Shown here one piece after another: positions 63,001 to 64,000 of a stretch of 64,000 bases of DNA. The stretch covers positions 118,628,723 through 118,692,722 of the forward strand of contig CP136063.1 of the NCBI GenBank assembly GCA_032622095.1. Direction: 5' to 3'. Positions within the stretch are counted from its first letter, which is position 1. Each line of letters begins with the position of its first letter. Source of the stretch: Siphonodentalium dalli (lineage: Eukaryota > Mollusca > Scaphopoda > Gadilida > Siphonodentaliidae). Position numbers and translations under genes: made by a program. Below the pieces are notes generated by a model. It was not told the DNA's origin, did not search any database, and saw nothing but the letters and a program-made list of their open reading frames with translations.

Positions 63001-63113
63001 AAATTACTTGCTTTCAATGTGTTAATTATGGATATCTGTCATTTTTACAGCAAGCAAACCAAAGAAATGTTGAAACTCCATGAAGAAACCGATAAACTAG
63101 AAAGACATTTGAG
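1..63113 (+). CDS. NBAS: NBAS, partial gene: 17 internal exons
   Basis: NBAS is a very large cytosolic protein (about 2,370 residues in vertebrates). With RINT1 and ZW10 it forms the NRZ/Dsl1-type tether at the ER, which captures COPI vesicles together with the syntaxin-18 SNARE complex; it has also been linked to nonsense-mediated decay. Here 17 exons totalling 1,642 bp give one continuous frame. The phases agree at all 16 junctions and every intron is GT-AG. The encoded part corresponds to the stretch leading into and through much of the helical Sec39 domain. Recognition rests on conserved strings such as HFVTDSDRF, EEYGEALQLAKAYGLD, DLVYQRQWRK, AWVLHECLERVPEN, LFTYHGKELLPHW and LSILNNFPET. 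The N-terminal beta-propeller and the C-terminal half lie outside the window. Intron sizes run from about 0.4 to 14.6 kb, the large ones swollen by transposons. No promoter, start or stop codon is present. Confidence 0.93.
53..1839. other. NBAS intron 1 (outside its minisatellite)
   Basis: The intron is AT-rich. Apart from the 33-bp minisatellite at about 580-1190, and a few decayed units at about 1625-1705, I see no gene, RNA or recognisable mobile element. Confidence 0.7.
580..1190 (+). repeat. 33-bp minisatellite
   Basis: About 18 imperfect copies of a roughly 33-bp unit with core gagagggatttggtttatag followed by agggtccagtttg. Units differ by substitutions and small indels. A detached, degraded group of related units appears at 1625-1705, which suggests the array was once longer or was split. 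Confidence 0.85.
1840..1909 (+). CDS. NBAS: NBAS exon 2
   Basis: The acceptor is tttttttcag| with a good pyrimidine tract and the donor is aag|gtaaac. The exon encodes a short basic segment (IVNRTYRLVCLKRTTPEELY, then SRK) containing the TPEELY string typical of NBAS before the first Sec39 helices. It enters in phase 2 (one base completes Lys) and leaves in phase 0. Confidence 0.88.
2345..2470 (+). CDS. NBAS: NBAS exon 3
   Basis: The acceptor is tttttatcag| and the donor ttg|gtaaga; the exon is exactly 42 codons in phase 0. It encodes EEYGEALQLAKAYGLD followed by DLVYQRQWRKAEVSVASIQD, one of the most conserved blocks of NBAS, at the start of the Sec39-like helical repeats. The open frame runs on past the donor into the intron, but homology stops at the donor. 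Confidence 0.95.
3374..3525 (+). CDS. NBAS: NBAS exon 4
   Basis: The acceptor is tttcttttag| and the donor ag|gtaagt. The product carries AWVLHECLERVPENIDAMRE and then LLQFGLRGTEIQALI, matching the conserved alpha-helical NBAS block after the QRQWRK segment. The entry phase is 0, and the last two bases (ag) join the next exon's first base to give Arg. Confidence 0.95.
5080..5285. mobile_element. TTAA-type hairpin MITE, decayed copy
   Basis: This is a relative of the elements at 8702-8966 and 26268-26498. It shares the start (cccttccatggctggagctt), the internal inverted segments 'cattctcttatatatgcgag' and 'tatataagagaatg', and the end (atctttaatgttgcgccagc). The flanking tetranucleotides have drifted (ttga / ttaa). 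Confidence 0.7.
5456..5593 (+). CDS. NBAS: NBAS exon 5, acidic linker and basic helix
   Basis: The acceptor is ctgttttag| and the donor aa|gtaaga. It encodes a strongly acidic linker (DGLYEDDDMDEFDP), then a charged helix (EERKKTYMQELVKQVNLS). The equivalent vertebrate region is also a variable acidic or charged linker, so conservation is lower here. The assignment rests on position, phase and the LVKQVNLS ending, which resembles the conserved KLVNFSK. The 3' half of this exon is duplicated downstream at 7086. Confidence 0.88.
5790..7085 (+). repeat. 20-bp minisatellite, array 1
   Basis: Roughly 65 copies of a 20-bp unit, consensus gttcattcatctgtatgtgt, with variants 'ccggttgtgt' and 'ctggttgtgt'. 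Because 20 is not a multiple of 3 and the unit avoids stops, all three forward frames stay open and repeat the same Cys/Phe/Ile/His-rich 20-residue peptide. This is a repeat artefact, not a protein gene. The array starts about 200 bp after the exon 5 donor. Confidence 0.93.
7086..7349 (+). pseudogene. duplicated 3' half of NBAS exon 5 plus its intron flank
   Basis: This block aligns with 5523-5790: the last 71 bp of exon 5, its donor, and about 195 bp of following intron, up to the first minisatellite units. In the copy an Arg codon (aga at 5544) has become an in-frame stop (tga, 7107-7109). The donor gtaaga has become gtcaga (7157), and there is no upstream acceptor. It is therefore a dead exon fragment carried along by minisatellite duplication. 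Confidence 0.9.
7350..8060 (+). repeat. 20-bp minisatellite, array 2
   Basis: About 35 copies of the same 20-bp family as array 1, here mainly the variant gttcattcatctgtttgtgt. As in array 1, all three forward frames are open and not credible as genes. It follows the duplicated exon fragment just as array 1 follows the true exon 5, so exon fragment, intron and array were duplicated as one block. Confidence 0.92.
8702..8966. mobile_element. TTAA-flanked hairpin MITE (piggyBac-like)
   Basis: The element is flanked by TTAA at 8702-8705 and 8963-8966. Ends ccattccatgac and gttcatgatgg (reversed right end) form short inverted repeats. Inside is a nearly perfect long hairpin, gccagtgcattctcttatat to its complement, around 8860-8935. 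TTAA target duplications with CCCTT-like ends are the known signature of piggyBac-type elements. It ends 38 bp upstream of exon 6. Confidence 0.75.
9005..9083 (+). CDS. NBAS: NBAS exon 6
   Basis: The acceptor is tttttaattcag| and the donor gag|gtaagc. One base completes Asn, and the 26 codons that follow read MNLDQRELCRVRLKLLQYMD then RLKTYE. This matches the conserved L(E/D)QxELCRxRxKLLxYxDRLxTYE helix of NBAS. Its acceptor lies only 38 bp downstream of a TTAA-flanked MITE. Confidence 0.94.
9095..9560. repeat. 'gagttattgcccttttt' interspersed repeat, two internal units
   Basis: Two similar units of roughly 190 bp share ttgtctgagcctttattttg / cagtcaattatttt, 'caaccagca', and gagttattgccctttttcga. 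A relative with the same order of motifs is seen at about 60610-60960. This is a non-coding interspersed family; the class is not determined. Confidence 0.55.
9561..11325. other. NBAS intron 6, distal part
   Basis: AT-rich intronic DNA with no reading frame, RNA or repeat that I can recognise. Confidence 0.55.
11326..11427 (+). CDS. NBAS: NBAS exon 7
   Basis: The acceptor is cttattacag| and the donor cag|gtgagc; it is 34 codons in phase 0. It encodes HILGGERASERFECKFFEKF and then RSQNIIEAAVEYAQ. The pattern ILGxxxAxERxxxxFFxKFRxQNI is conserved in NBAS. The intron that follows is 11.7 kb long and is filled mainly by a DIRS-like element. Confidence 0.95.
11613..13200. repeat. bivalve-type 'ttagctcacctgag' interspersed repeat
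   Basis: It begins with ttttagctcacctgagacga and a run of gtccatccgtc words, followed by units of roughly 150-190 bp. Each unit contains 'ggttcatatttggtgtggat', 'ttcagatttgttcaaatgag' and 'ccagggccataactct'. A second related block runs from about 12545 to 13200. I associate such repeats with bivalve introns; they are non-coding. Confidence 0.65.
12503..12523 (+). repeat. G-rich run, G-quadruplex-prone
   Basis: A 21-bp stretch of G interrupted by one A. Similar runs occur at about 13480, 35645, 55110 and 57670. These may be hard to sequence accurately. Confidence 0.85.
13201..14313. other. NBAS intron 7 segment, unannotated
   Basis: Small open frames lie here on both strands (13556-14010), but none resembles a known protein and the two strands overlap. 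I see nothing else. Confidence 0.5.
14676..15385 (+). repeat. tandem duplication of DIRS leader (about 412-bp unit)
   Basis: Segments 14676-14987 and 15088-15385 share 'ataatatttgtcgccgaa', 'caagaatctattgcatacat', 'ttaggtgacttactttcggc' and 'caactgacggaagc'. Sister copy 2 has the segment once (49716-50003), so the duplication arose in copy 1 or was lost in copy 2. Confidence 0.8.
15650..16330 (+). pseudogene. decayed gag-like region of DIRS family A, copy 1
   Basis: One frame reads DVRPGTEDLLPCSSPRDASP; after further frame changes it carries a Pro/Trp-rich stretch and NAQEFVPR-like sequence. That sequence aligns with NPHAEVFVPR in the gag of the more intact element at 42764-44721. There are multiple stops and frameshifts. 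Copy 2 (50240-50900) is close in DNA sequence. Confidence 0.65.
16403..16465 (+). other. tRNA-like / SINE-head sequence
   Basis: A sequence fitting the RNA polymerase III A box, tagccgagtgg, lies at 16410-16420, and a B-box-like gatcgagcc at 16447-16455. The stretch is absent from the equivalent place in sister copy 2 (near 50975), so it is probably a small insertion into copy 1. No complete cloverleaf was verified. Confidence 0.45.
16597..17803. mobile_element. non-autonomous hAT-type transposon with 8-bp target duplication
   Basis: The element spans 16605-17795 (1,191 bp). It starts cagtgttcgcgct and ends agagcgaacactg, short terminal inverted repeats with one mismatch. It is flanked by a perfect 8-bp duplication, cttcagga, at 16597-16604 and 17796-17803. 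The sister DIRS copy (near 51110) has one uninterrupted version of the site. CAGTG ends with 8-bp duplications are the hAT signature. No transposase frame is present. Confidence 0.88.
17800..18890 (+). other. DIRS family A internal sequence shared with copy 2
   Basis: This stretch is collinear with about 51120-53890. It shares 'ggatgccagatcat', 'aggggcaccccatccatccc', 'ggttttggcctggtgcca'-type words and 'gtaattcgctcaatgtt'. It has many stops and no single protein can be defined. Homology to copy 2 ends near 18890. Confidence 0.65.
19440..20175 (+). pseudogene. gag-like region of a second DIRS family (B)
   Basis: An open stretch of about 240 residues is rich in Ser, Pro and Ala. It ends in a Tyr/Pro/Trp-rich segment containing FPPPVWP, identical to a heptapeptide in the gag of the 42763-47654 element. 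No catalytic motif is present. Starts and ends are uncertain, and the frame is probably a remnant. Confidence 0.5.
20230..20817 (+). repeat. 116-117-bp tandem repeats derived from DIRS gag-like sequence
   Basis: Three units begin at gcctgcg (20445, 20561, 20678), each with gcaggctcggaatctgttgg, 'tagtcgcggcttccacaacc' and 'ttttcctctgtcaactcg'. They resemble the start of the family B gag-like region (19450-19580), including a fourth, more distant unit at about 20240-20345. Expansion of a coding segment inside a retroelement is the likely origin. Confidence 0.75.
21840..22275 (+). mobile_element. 3' end of DIRS family B: internal complementary region and right terminus
   Basis: The stretch 21856-21955 reads agtttcagtgtccaagata and then, after an AT-rich spacer, tatcttggacactga, a palindromic pair. 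The right terminus (about 22040-22275) repeats agtttcagtgtccaagatat and ends at 'aatattatat'. That end abuts the right half of the family A internal complementary region (cttgcccactgaactctgag). No matching family B left terminus was found, so the upstream part is deleted or rearranged. Confidence 0.65.
22586..23142. other. NBAS intron 7, last 550 bp
   Basis: AT-rich intron with no recognisable gene or named repeat. Confidence 0.5.
23143..23207 (+). CDS. NBAS: NBAS exon 8
   Basis: The acceptor is caccattttag| and the donor tg|gtatgt. It encodes MGDWNALEKLFTYHGKELLP, then H and a split Trp codon. LFTYHGxxLLPHxxxILSNFPET is one of the best-known NBAS strings, and this exon supplies its first half. 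Confidence 0.95.
23545..24125. repeat. 'acgcccttttt' interspersed repeat with inverted ends
   Basis: It starts ttatacgcccttttt and ends ctaaagggcgtattttgcca, giving inverted ends of about 11 bp. It contains a gtccgtccgtctgtctg microsatellite (23587-23655) and two units of roughly 190 bp with 'ttggtttccgaccgataact' and gagttatggcc. Non-coding; class unknown. Confidence 0.65.
24126..25944. other. NBAS intron 8, distal part
   Basis: Small open frames on the minus strand (24452-24688, 25325-25585) have no recognisable domain. I see no RNA or mobile element signature. Confidence 0.5.
25945..26016 (+). CDS. NBAS: NBAS exon 9
   Basis: The acceptor is ctttgtcag| and the donor gc|gtgagt. After completing Trp it reads LSILNNFPETLSPEEYRSVL and then PEV. 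It completes the LLPHW-LSILNNFPET block begun in exon 8. The exit phase is 2 (gc+g, Ala). Confidence 0.95.
26268..26498. mobile_element. TTAA-flanked hairpin MITE (piggyBac-like), next to exon 10
   Basis: Flanked by TTAA at 26268-26271 and 26495-26498, with ends cccttccatgac / gtcatgaaaggg. It is close to the 8702-8966 element throughout and includes gccagtgcattgtcgtatat and its partial complement. It ends 21 bp before the first base of exon 10. Confidence 0.82.
26520..26594 (+). CDS. NBAS: NBAS exon 10
   Basis: The acceptor is tgattgcag| and the donor ag|gtatat. It encodes SDGDVYPWEEDSWREPDWCE and then VKKC. This fits the NBAS pattern of an acidic or aromatic linker ending in DWCEExxCR. The 3' splice site lacks an evident polypyrimidine tract, and a MITE ends only 21 bp upstream, so the element contributes the branch-site region. 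Confidence 0.9.
26785..27205. repeat. 'agctcaacttgacaaagtcaa' interspersed repeat
   Basis: It contains tagctcaacttgacaaagtc, ccgatcatcaccaaacttca, 'ggatctttggggtgacctct' and 'catggctgccagcagccatc'. A longer relative is at 40825-41400 and a fragment at about 48043-48260. Non-coding interspersed family. Confidence 0.7.
27215..28045 (+). pseudogene. 3' remnant of a jockey/CR1-like non-LTR retrotransposon
   Basis: The frame at 27416-27748 carries WNLLDSEVRTQKTDNFKQYI and then CTCGSAIKDAFQYLFEF. This is the typical C-terminal tail of ORF2 in many non-LTR elements: a tryptophan block followed by a Cys-rich C(x)CG...DAFHFLF motif. The sequence upstream is broken by stops. A possible polyadenylation word, aataaa, occurs near the end (about 28023). 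The reverse transcriptase and endonuclease domains are absent. Confidence 0.75.
28328..28402 (+). CDS. NBAS: NBAS exon 11
   Basis: The acceptor is tttacttgcag| and the donor aa|gtgaga. It encodes LAVDPLVVDLGAFLYEDDQD and then LLMF, matching the NBAS block with FLY...LLxFR. One base completes Arg at entry, and two bases of a Lys codon remain at exit. A 1.2-kb TTAA-flanked element begins 50 bp downstream. Confidence 0.9.
28453..29654. mobile_element. 1.2-kb TTAA-flanked non-autonomous element
   Basis: Flanked by TTAA at 28453-28456 and 29651-29654. The ends ctctttcaaccc and gggatgaaagag are inverted with one mismatch. Near the left end are two tandem units with small hairpins, cccgctaaagcgggc and cccgctttagtgggc. 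No transposase frame is present. The insertion point is 50 bp after exon 11. Confidence 0.75.
29655..30990. other. NBAS intron 11 segment, unannotated
   Basis: AT-rich, with only short frames; nothing recognised. Confidence 0.5.
30991..31747. mobile_element. foldback element, about 365-bp inverted arms
   Basis: Arm 1 (30991-31355) and arm 2 (31380-31747) are reverse complements with substitutions and small indels. Shared strings include 'ggccttattactgcacagga', 'tgttgatgggttaactggg' and 'ccatatctggtccac'. The central loop is only about 25 bp. No coding capacity is visible. It may be a foldback or long-TIR MITE; target duplications were not identified. Confidence 0.85.
32018..32147 (+). CDS. 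NBAS: NBAS exon 12
   Basis: The acceptor is cctattttacag| and the donor aag|gtatat. It encodes CDKFTPHLLTEWYDYRACQI, then EILSRQIDCSLELVKLGIER and GVK. The WYxxRAxxIExxxRQxDCxLxLxxLGxER pattern is strongly conserved in NBAS Sec39 domains. Confidence 0.95.
32449..33222 (+). repeat. 122-bp-repeat element, copy 1
   Basis: It begins actagccgatgagcccgacg and carries five tandem units of about 122 bp with 'caagtcgatagctccacccg', 'gcacgggctcggcgacccga' and 'ggggcaagatacattcacat'. Most units contain the palindrome tgcgcatgcgcg. The tail is cgtaccaagtttcgtcccga, then gacagacaaacagac and aaaatatatatgaga. The arrangement of head, internal tandem repeats and tail resembles a non-autonomous interspersed element. 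Confidence 0.8.
33223..33972 (+). repeat. 122-bp-repeat element, copy 2, directly adjacent
   Basis: It has the same head, about five internal units (one shortened by a deletion near 33560) and the same tail as copy 1. The second head begins immediately after the first tail, so the whole element is tandemly duplicated. Open frames cross the array on both strands because the unit has few stops, and they are not credible genes. Confidence 0.8.
34035..34430. repeat. interspersed repeat with palindromic head
   Basis: The head tttacccataccatagtatg is a palindrome. It is followed by a gtctgtctgtccg microsatellite (34107-34145) and two units with 'gatcgagttcgaatttgggt' and gagttatggccctttttcga. A relative with the head gtgtaccataccatggtaca is at about 63465-63690. 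Confidence 0.65.
34431..36794. other. NBAS intron 12, distal part
   Basis: AT-rich, with short frames only (34692-34922 forward, 36428-36622 reverse) and no recognisable domain. A G-run sits near 35645. Confidence 0.5.
36795..36929 (+). CDS. NBAS: NBAS exon 13
   Basis: The acceptor is aatgcttgcag| and the donor aag|gtaatg; 45 codons, phase 0. It encodes GLDELLDDLINMEVLVYECY, then VDDSFSFKDLRVMTDYDTVE and LMMSK. The GLxxLLDxLxxxExLVYE and L(K/R)xLxxMxDxxxxxLLM features fit the NBAS Sec39 helices. A long 37-bp minisatellite begins 52 bp after the donor. Confidence 0.94.
36982..38940 (+). repeat. 37-bp minisatellite, about 53 units without indels
   Basis: The unit is tgtgttggatatgattactg followed by tttggctatgtttccag (37 bp). 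Corresponding bases in the first and last units (36990 and 38914) are 1,924 bp apart, exactly 52 x 37. Units differ by a few point variants (ggat/gggt, tact/tatt, tgtttcc/tgcttcc, tgtttgg/tgattgg). The rare tgattgg variant recurs every 148 bp in the distal half, a four-unit higher-order period. Each unit ends in the acceptor-like ttccag. Confidence 0.95.
38941..39713. other. NBAS intron 13, distal part
   Basis: No recognisable feature. A good-looking acceptor (gactctgtttcag at 38972) is followed by an open stretch to tga at about 39045, but with no NBAS similarity. Confidence 0.55.
39714..39887 (+). CDS. NBAS: NBAS exon 14
   Basis: The acceptor is ttttttcgccag| and the donor aag|gtttgt; 58 codons in phase 0, the longest exon in the window. 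It encodes MYSKNLRRWMIPFLERCDRN, then YSRLLRDYIVTTAKSDLSVA and KVFEESKPK. W(M)xPFLxRC and LLxxYxVTxAKxDLxxxxKxFxxSKP are NBAS signatures. An upstream in-frame methionine is open too, but the acceptor and phase set the border. Confidence 0.95.
39888..40824. other. NBAS intron 14, proximal part
   Basis: AT-rich intron with a short tatatatatacatata microsatellite near 40330. Nothing else is recognised. Confidence 0.5.
40825..41400. repeat. 'aagtcaagtttgagctatt' interspersed repeat
   Basis: It shares aagtcaagtttgagctattg, 'catccgatcatcaccaaact' and 'ccaccagcagccatcttgga' with 26785-27205. Three related units follow each other. Non-coding. Confidence 0.7.
41709..41782 (+). CDS. NBAS: NBAS exon 15
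   Basis: The acceptor is ttttttccaag| and the donor ag|gtaagt. It encodes DPTSVIREPKEVLIFALEAM and then YSSE with a split Arg codon. The pattern (I)x(D)xxxLxxxALExxYxxER is the NBAS Sec39 helix that precedes the DQLxxC block of the next exon. The next intron contains the most intact DIRS-like retroelement. Confidence 0.9.
42463..42712 (+). repeat. left inverted terminal repeat of DIRS-like element
   Basis: It begins gatatttcctacagagacac and continues gttacacactgaactatatg. Its reverse complement is found, with small changes, at about 47380-47640. Confidence 0.88.
42764..44721 (+). pseudogene. DIRS-like gag (broken)
   Basis: It begins MSCLICHSEKAEF with a cysteine cluster at residues 3, 6, 19, 22 and 25 that could bind zinc. 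The frame shifts near 43050, then continues in another frame through a Pro/Trp-rich segment (PYGFPPPVWPWG), a stop at 43342-43344, a long polar segment, a second stop at 44230-44232, and a basic C-terminus (SQRRF) ending at 44721. DIRS gag proteins are poorly conserved; the identity comes from position upstream of the reverse transcriptase. Confidence 0.7.
44740..45890 (+). pseudogene. DIRS-like reverse transcriptase / RNase H (broken)
   Basis: The N-terminal VGGRL segment lies at about 44755. The polymerase region includes LVPKPNGKFRPVIDLSALN, DLQDAYSHL, FPFGLNLSPWVF and the catalytic box YLDD (about 45365), where DIRS-type enzymes have a YxDD box. RNase H follows in a different frame from about 45603, with LVLSDNSTVVSYI and RHFPGSLNVIADGL. 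Breaks: a C-run near 44865-44875, a second shift near 44938, and a stop plus frame change at 45596-45598. No Dam-like methyltransferase domain, present in some DIRS1 relatives, follows. Confidence 0.9.
45925..47138 (+). pseudogene. DIRS-like tyrosine recombinase (broken)
   Basis: The N-terminal core-binding part reads SRQASTMKVYHARWNIYTTW and LTQFLQFLFDTKNLSP. The catalytic part shows AFASAR (first Arg), RAHEVRA (the HxxR box) and FASFYL (candidate nucleophile Tyr), then RLGPLVAAQQVV at the C-terminus. A run of G at about 46486-46494 shifts the frame, and a tga at 46578-46580 follows the first catalytic Arg. These enzymes integrate the circular cDNA without target duplication. Confidence 0.9.
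47231..47345 (+). other. internal complementary region of the DIRS-like element
   Basis: The left half (tagttcagtgtgtaacttgt to ggaaatatc) is the complement of the element's extreme left end. The right half (ttattttcataagtataata to cacttacacact) is the complement of its extreme right end. The two ends meet with the shared triplet gat, as would be expected from a circle junction. This is the diagnostic feature of DIRS1-type termini. Confidence 0.85.
47380..47654 (+). repeat. right inverted terminal repeat of DIRS-like element
   Basis: It starts near caacgagaaaaagatcgtat and ends with acttatgaaaataagat. It is complementary to 42463-42712, and its last about 40 bp are complementary to the right half of the internal complementary region. 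Confidence 0.88.
47707..48042. mobile_element. TTAA-flanked MITE with 14-bp perfect inverted ends
   Basis: Flanked by TTAA at both sides (47707-47710, 48039-48042). The terminal repeat cctcttcgctgcta is perfect at both ends. It contains small palindromes gtccgtaaatattacggac and ggtccgtaggtactacggac. No coding frame. The structure fits a piggyBac-type miniature element. Confidence 0.85.
48351..48410 (+). CDS. NBAS: NBAS exon 16
   Basis: The acceptor is tttctcttatag| and the donor gg|gtatgt. It encodes R (split) and then DDQLDMCFKIYGCLPQQGPG. The (R)xDQLxxCxxIxxCLPxxGxG motif is conserved in NBAS. The intron that follows is the longest in the window (14.6 kb). Confidence 0.92.
48411..49256. 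other. NBAS intron 16, proximal part
   Basis: AT-rich and unannotated. Just before the next element, at 49228-49252, the word attcactgaactacatggta resembles a DIRS terminus in reverse and may be a leftover of an earlier insertion. Confidence 0.5.
50240..50900 (+). pseudogene. decayed gag-like region, DIRS family A copy 2
   Basis: Frames read RPGTEDLLPCSSPRDGF, then a Trp/Pro-rich stretch (GLGSKYPSMLPPCWPTPCPW), then NPNAQEFVPRCRSSRRHASD in a shifted frame. The last aligns with NPHAEVFVPR in the better-preserved gag at 42764-44721. Stops and shifts make it non-functional. Confidence 0.65.
52424..53574. mobile_element. insertion made of 161-bp tandem repeats with inverted ends
   Basis: It starts gtcgagtttttc and ends caaaaaactcgac (inverted ends of about 12 bp). 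The interior is about five and a half units of roughly 161 bp with 'gcgataactcgatgaaatat', 'ttggtatatgagtctcctgc' and 'gagttatgggtcttagtttg'. The sister DIRS copy (near 18540-18580) lacks it, so it is an insertion into the element. Confidence 0.8.
53905..54105 (+). pseudogene. recombinase C-terminal remnant, DIRS family A copy 2
   Basis: The frame ends SSHDYLFRLGPLVAGQHVL, matching SESDSIYRLGPLVAAQQVV at the C-terminus of the 45925-47138 recombinase. The catalytic Arg and HxxR region is missing. A palindromic insertion follows directly. Confidence 0.7.
54112..54282. mobile_element. near-perfect palindrome, 82-bp arms
   Basis: The arms 54112-54193 and 54200-54282 are almost exact reverse complements separated by a 6-base loop. 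Example: cgattcatgtatcgcgacga against its complement with one or two changes. It could fold into one long hairpin. It is probably a palindromic MITE inserted just after the recombinase remnant. Confidence 0.9.
54283..54950. other. DIRS copy 2, unassigned part
   Basis: AT-rich, without a recognisable frame. Its end (tcctcgtggcctccacctgc) matches the stretch just before the internal complementary region of the other DIRS elements. Confidence 0.5.
54952..55060 (+). other. internal complementary region, DIRS family A copy 2
   Basis: accatatagttcagtgggca ... gtatcttgcccactgaactc. The left half is the complement of the family A left end, the right half of its right end; the layout is the same as at 47231-47345. 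Confidence 0.8.
55350..56110 (+). repeat. tandem duplication, about 385-bp unit
   Basis: Two diverged units share cgcatatcaagttga(t/c)t at 55669 and 56058, 'cccactgatttatatttaaa' / 'cccactaatatatatattta', and 'gtgccgctatat' / 'atggcgctatat'. Non-coding. It follows the TTAA junction at 55248. Confidence 0.65.
56185..56480 (+). repeat. tandem duplication, about 200-bp unit
   Basis: Two units share gggtagttgc, 'aaggag', 'ggcaaagtctc' and 'cgatcttacaatgatc' / 'cgatcttataatgatc'. Non-coding. Confidence 0.65.
56929..56955 (+). repeat. (AAT)9 microsatellite
   Basis: Nine AAT units, directly visible. Confidence 0.95.
56956..57700. other. NBAS intron 16 segment, unannotated
   Basis: AT-rich, with only short frames; a G-run near 57670 closes it. 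Nothing recognised. Confidence 0.5.
57707..58080 (-). pseudogene. 3' remnant of a non-LTR retrotransposon ORF2
   Basis: The minus-strand frame reads LLFRTRNHRLPIEYGTWTNA, then LCNSEICDEYHVILKC, then YYYRRPN and LSVFIKKVIDIFRNS. The series FRTRNHRLPIExGxW, LCNxxxxxDEYHxxxxC and (Y)xRPN is the usual C-terminus of ORF2 in jockey/RTE-type elements of aquatic animals. The polymerase is missing and the frame breaks upstream. Confidence 0.8.
58081..60600. other. NBAS intron 16 segment with weak repeats
   Basis: Short frames at 59442-59687 and 60028-60327 have no recognisable domain. A word around cttatgagactggt occurs near 58683 (reverse strand) and 60276 (forward), followed in both by agaattggag, which suggests an interspersed family in opposite orientations. 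The stretches 59110-59180 and 59295-59345 are also loosely repeated (ggattccc...gccatg). Confidence 0.45.
60610..60960. repeat. relative of the 9095-9560 repeat
   Basis: It has 'ccgtcactttccagtcattt', 'gtcgagttcttgccattttt' and two 'gttatggcc'-type words in the same order as 9095-9560. Non-coding. Confidence 0.5.
60961..62880. other. NBAS intron 16, distal part
   Basis: Only short frames (61004-61276, 61513-61776, 62601-62792) without recognisable domains. The last 400 bp may be the decayed interior of the DIRS relative whose terminus is at 62925-62990. Confidence 0.4.
62925..62990 (+). repeat. DIRS-like right-terminus remnant
   Basis: Sequence ataccgtgtagttcagtgtg, then taggtatcttattagggaat and atgtattttctatttgaaaa, resembles the right end of the 42463-47654 element (accatatagttcagtgtgta ... 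ggaaatatgtattat ... gaaaataag). No matching left terminus was found. It lies 60 bp before exon 17. Confidence 0.6.
63051..63113 (+). CDS. NBAS: NBAS exon 17 (last in window)
   Basis: The acceptor is catttttacag| and the donor ag|gtgaga. It encodes KQTKEMLKLHEETDKLERHL, with a split Gly at entry and a split Arg at exit. The KLHxxxDxLExxL pattern matches the NBAS helix following CLPxxGxG. Conservation is moderate, but phase, splice sites and order agree. The gene continues beyond the window. Confidence 0.85.
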
Positions 63114-64000
63114 GTGAGATTTGCTCTATTTCAGAAAATGATATTATCTTTTCATATGTACGTTGTCTACTCATTTTTCCTGGATACCCCTCCAAATTAA
63201 TAATAGACCATTTCCAATGTTTTCTTTTATAACTGATGGGAGAATCCATTTAGTATAGAAAGGGTTAAATTCTGACCTTTAGATAAATCTTCCCCCAAAA
63301 TGTATTTTATTTATCTTTGTATGTATTAAGTTATCAATATTATTAAAAATTATGAATTTAGCAAATGTTATCAACACATGGACATACAGCCTGTGTGATT
63401 TTGTGTTACACATATATTGAAGATATGCTTATGTAGTATAATGCTAATTAGGCGTATGAAAGCTTTTTACGTGTACCATACCATGGTACACATGCTGATG
63501 TCTGGATCAACCATTTGTCCATCCGTCGGGACATGTGTCCATCCATCTGTCTGTCAGTGCGTGTTGGTCCATAGACACGTGCTATCCTATAATTCTAAGT
63601 ATGTTTTATCGGATCGTGTTCATATGTTATGTGCAGCTTTACGGCGACACACTCCTCACCTGTATAGATTTTGCTTTGGATTGGTTTAGAAATTATTAAC
63701 ACTCTCCATCCATCCCATAGACATGGGCTATTAGGCCATGGGCCGAAGGCTGAGAGCTGTCATTGGTTTGAAACGGTTCGACAACTAAGGATTTTTCATG
63801 AATATATGTTCATTGCCTTCTATTTTATAAGAATTAAAAATGTTCAGACCTGGAAAGTTGCACATTTTGTCTCCAGTGGTGATTTAAATTTGGTTCTCAG
63901 TCCATTACATCGCCGAGTTTCGTTCCGCGTCCGATTCGTAATTTTGACGTTGTCCGTAGTGTTGTCATCTATATTTTGTTACATTTCAATGAATATTATG
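63114..64000. other. start of NBAS intron 17
   Basis: It holds a repeat of the palindromic-head family at about 63465-63690 (gtgtaccataccatggtaca, then gtccatccatctgtctgtca). Otherwise it is unannotated AT-rich intron up to the window edge. Confidence 0.55.

Overview
This window is eukaryotic genomic DNA: intron-rich, AT-rich, crowded with repeats, and with no long uninterrupted host reading frame. Seventeen small plus-strand exons, all with GT-AG borders and continuous reading phase from one to the next, together encode about 547 residues of one protein. I recognise it as NBAS (neuroblastoma-amplified sequence), a large Sec39-domain subunit of the ER tether for Golgi-to-ER vesicles. The gene enters the window inside an exon at base 1 and continues past base 64000, so both ends are missing. 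The introns carry 'gttatggccctttt', 'tcaccaaacttcatatggatc' and 'gtccgtccgtc' type repeats that I associate with bivalve molluscs. A bivalve is the best guess; the species cannot be named.

Layout. 1-11427: exons 1-7, with a 33-bp minisatellite in the first intron and two 20-bp minisatellite arrays after exon 5. The two arrays are separated by a duplicated and broken copy of the 3' half of exon 5. 11428-23142: an 11.7-kb intron with a bivalve-type repeat and a decayed, nested DIRS-like retroelement (14314-22585). 23143-32147: exons 8-12, with MITEs, a non-LTR reverse transcriptase remnant and a 365-bp-arm foldback. 32449-33972: two adjacent copies of an element built of 122-bp repeats. 36795-39887: exons 13 and 14 around an indel-free 53-unit array of a 37-bp repeat. 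41709-48410: exons 15 and 16, separated by a nearly complete DIRS-like retrotransposon (42463-47654). 48411-63050: a 14.6-kb intron holding a second DIRS-like derivative (49257-55251), tandem duplications, a minus-strand non-LTR remnant and a further DIRS terminus. 63051-63113: exon 17.

The only host gene supported is NBAS. Everything else recognisable is mobile or tandemly repeated DNA inside its introns. The most informative material is the DIRS-like family: inverted terminal repeats, an internal complementary region, a shared trinucleotide at the circle junction, and one family apparently inserted into another at such a trinucleotide. Next in interest are the 37-bp array with its 148-bp higher-order period and the exon-fragment duplication.
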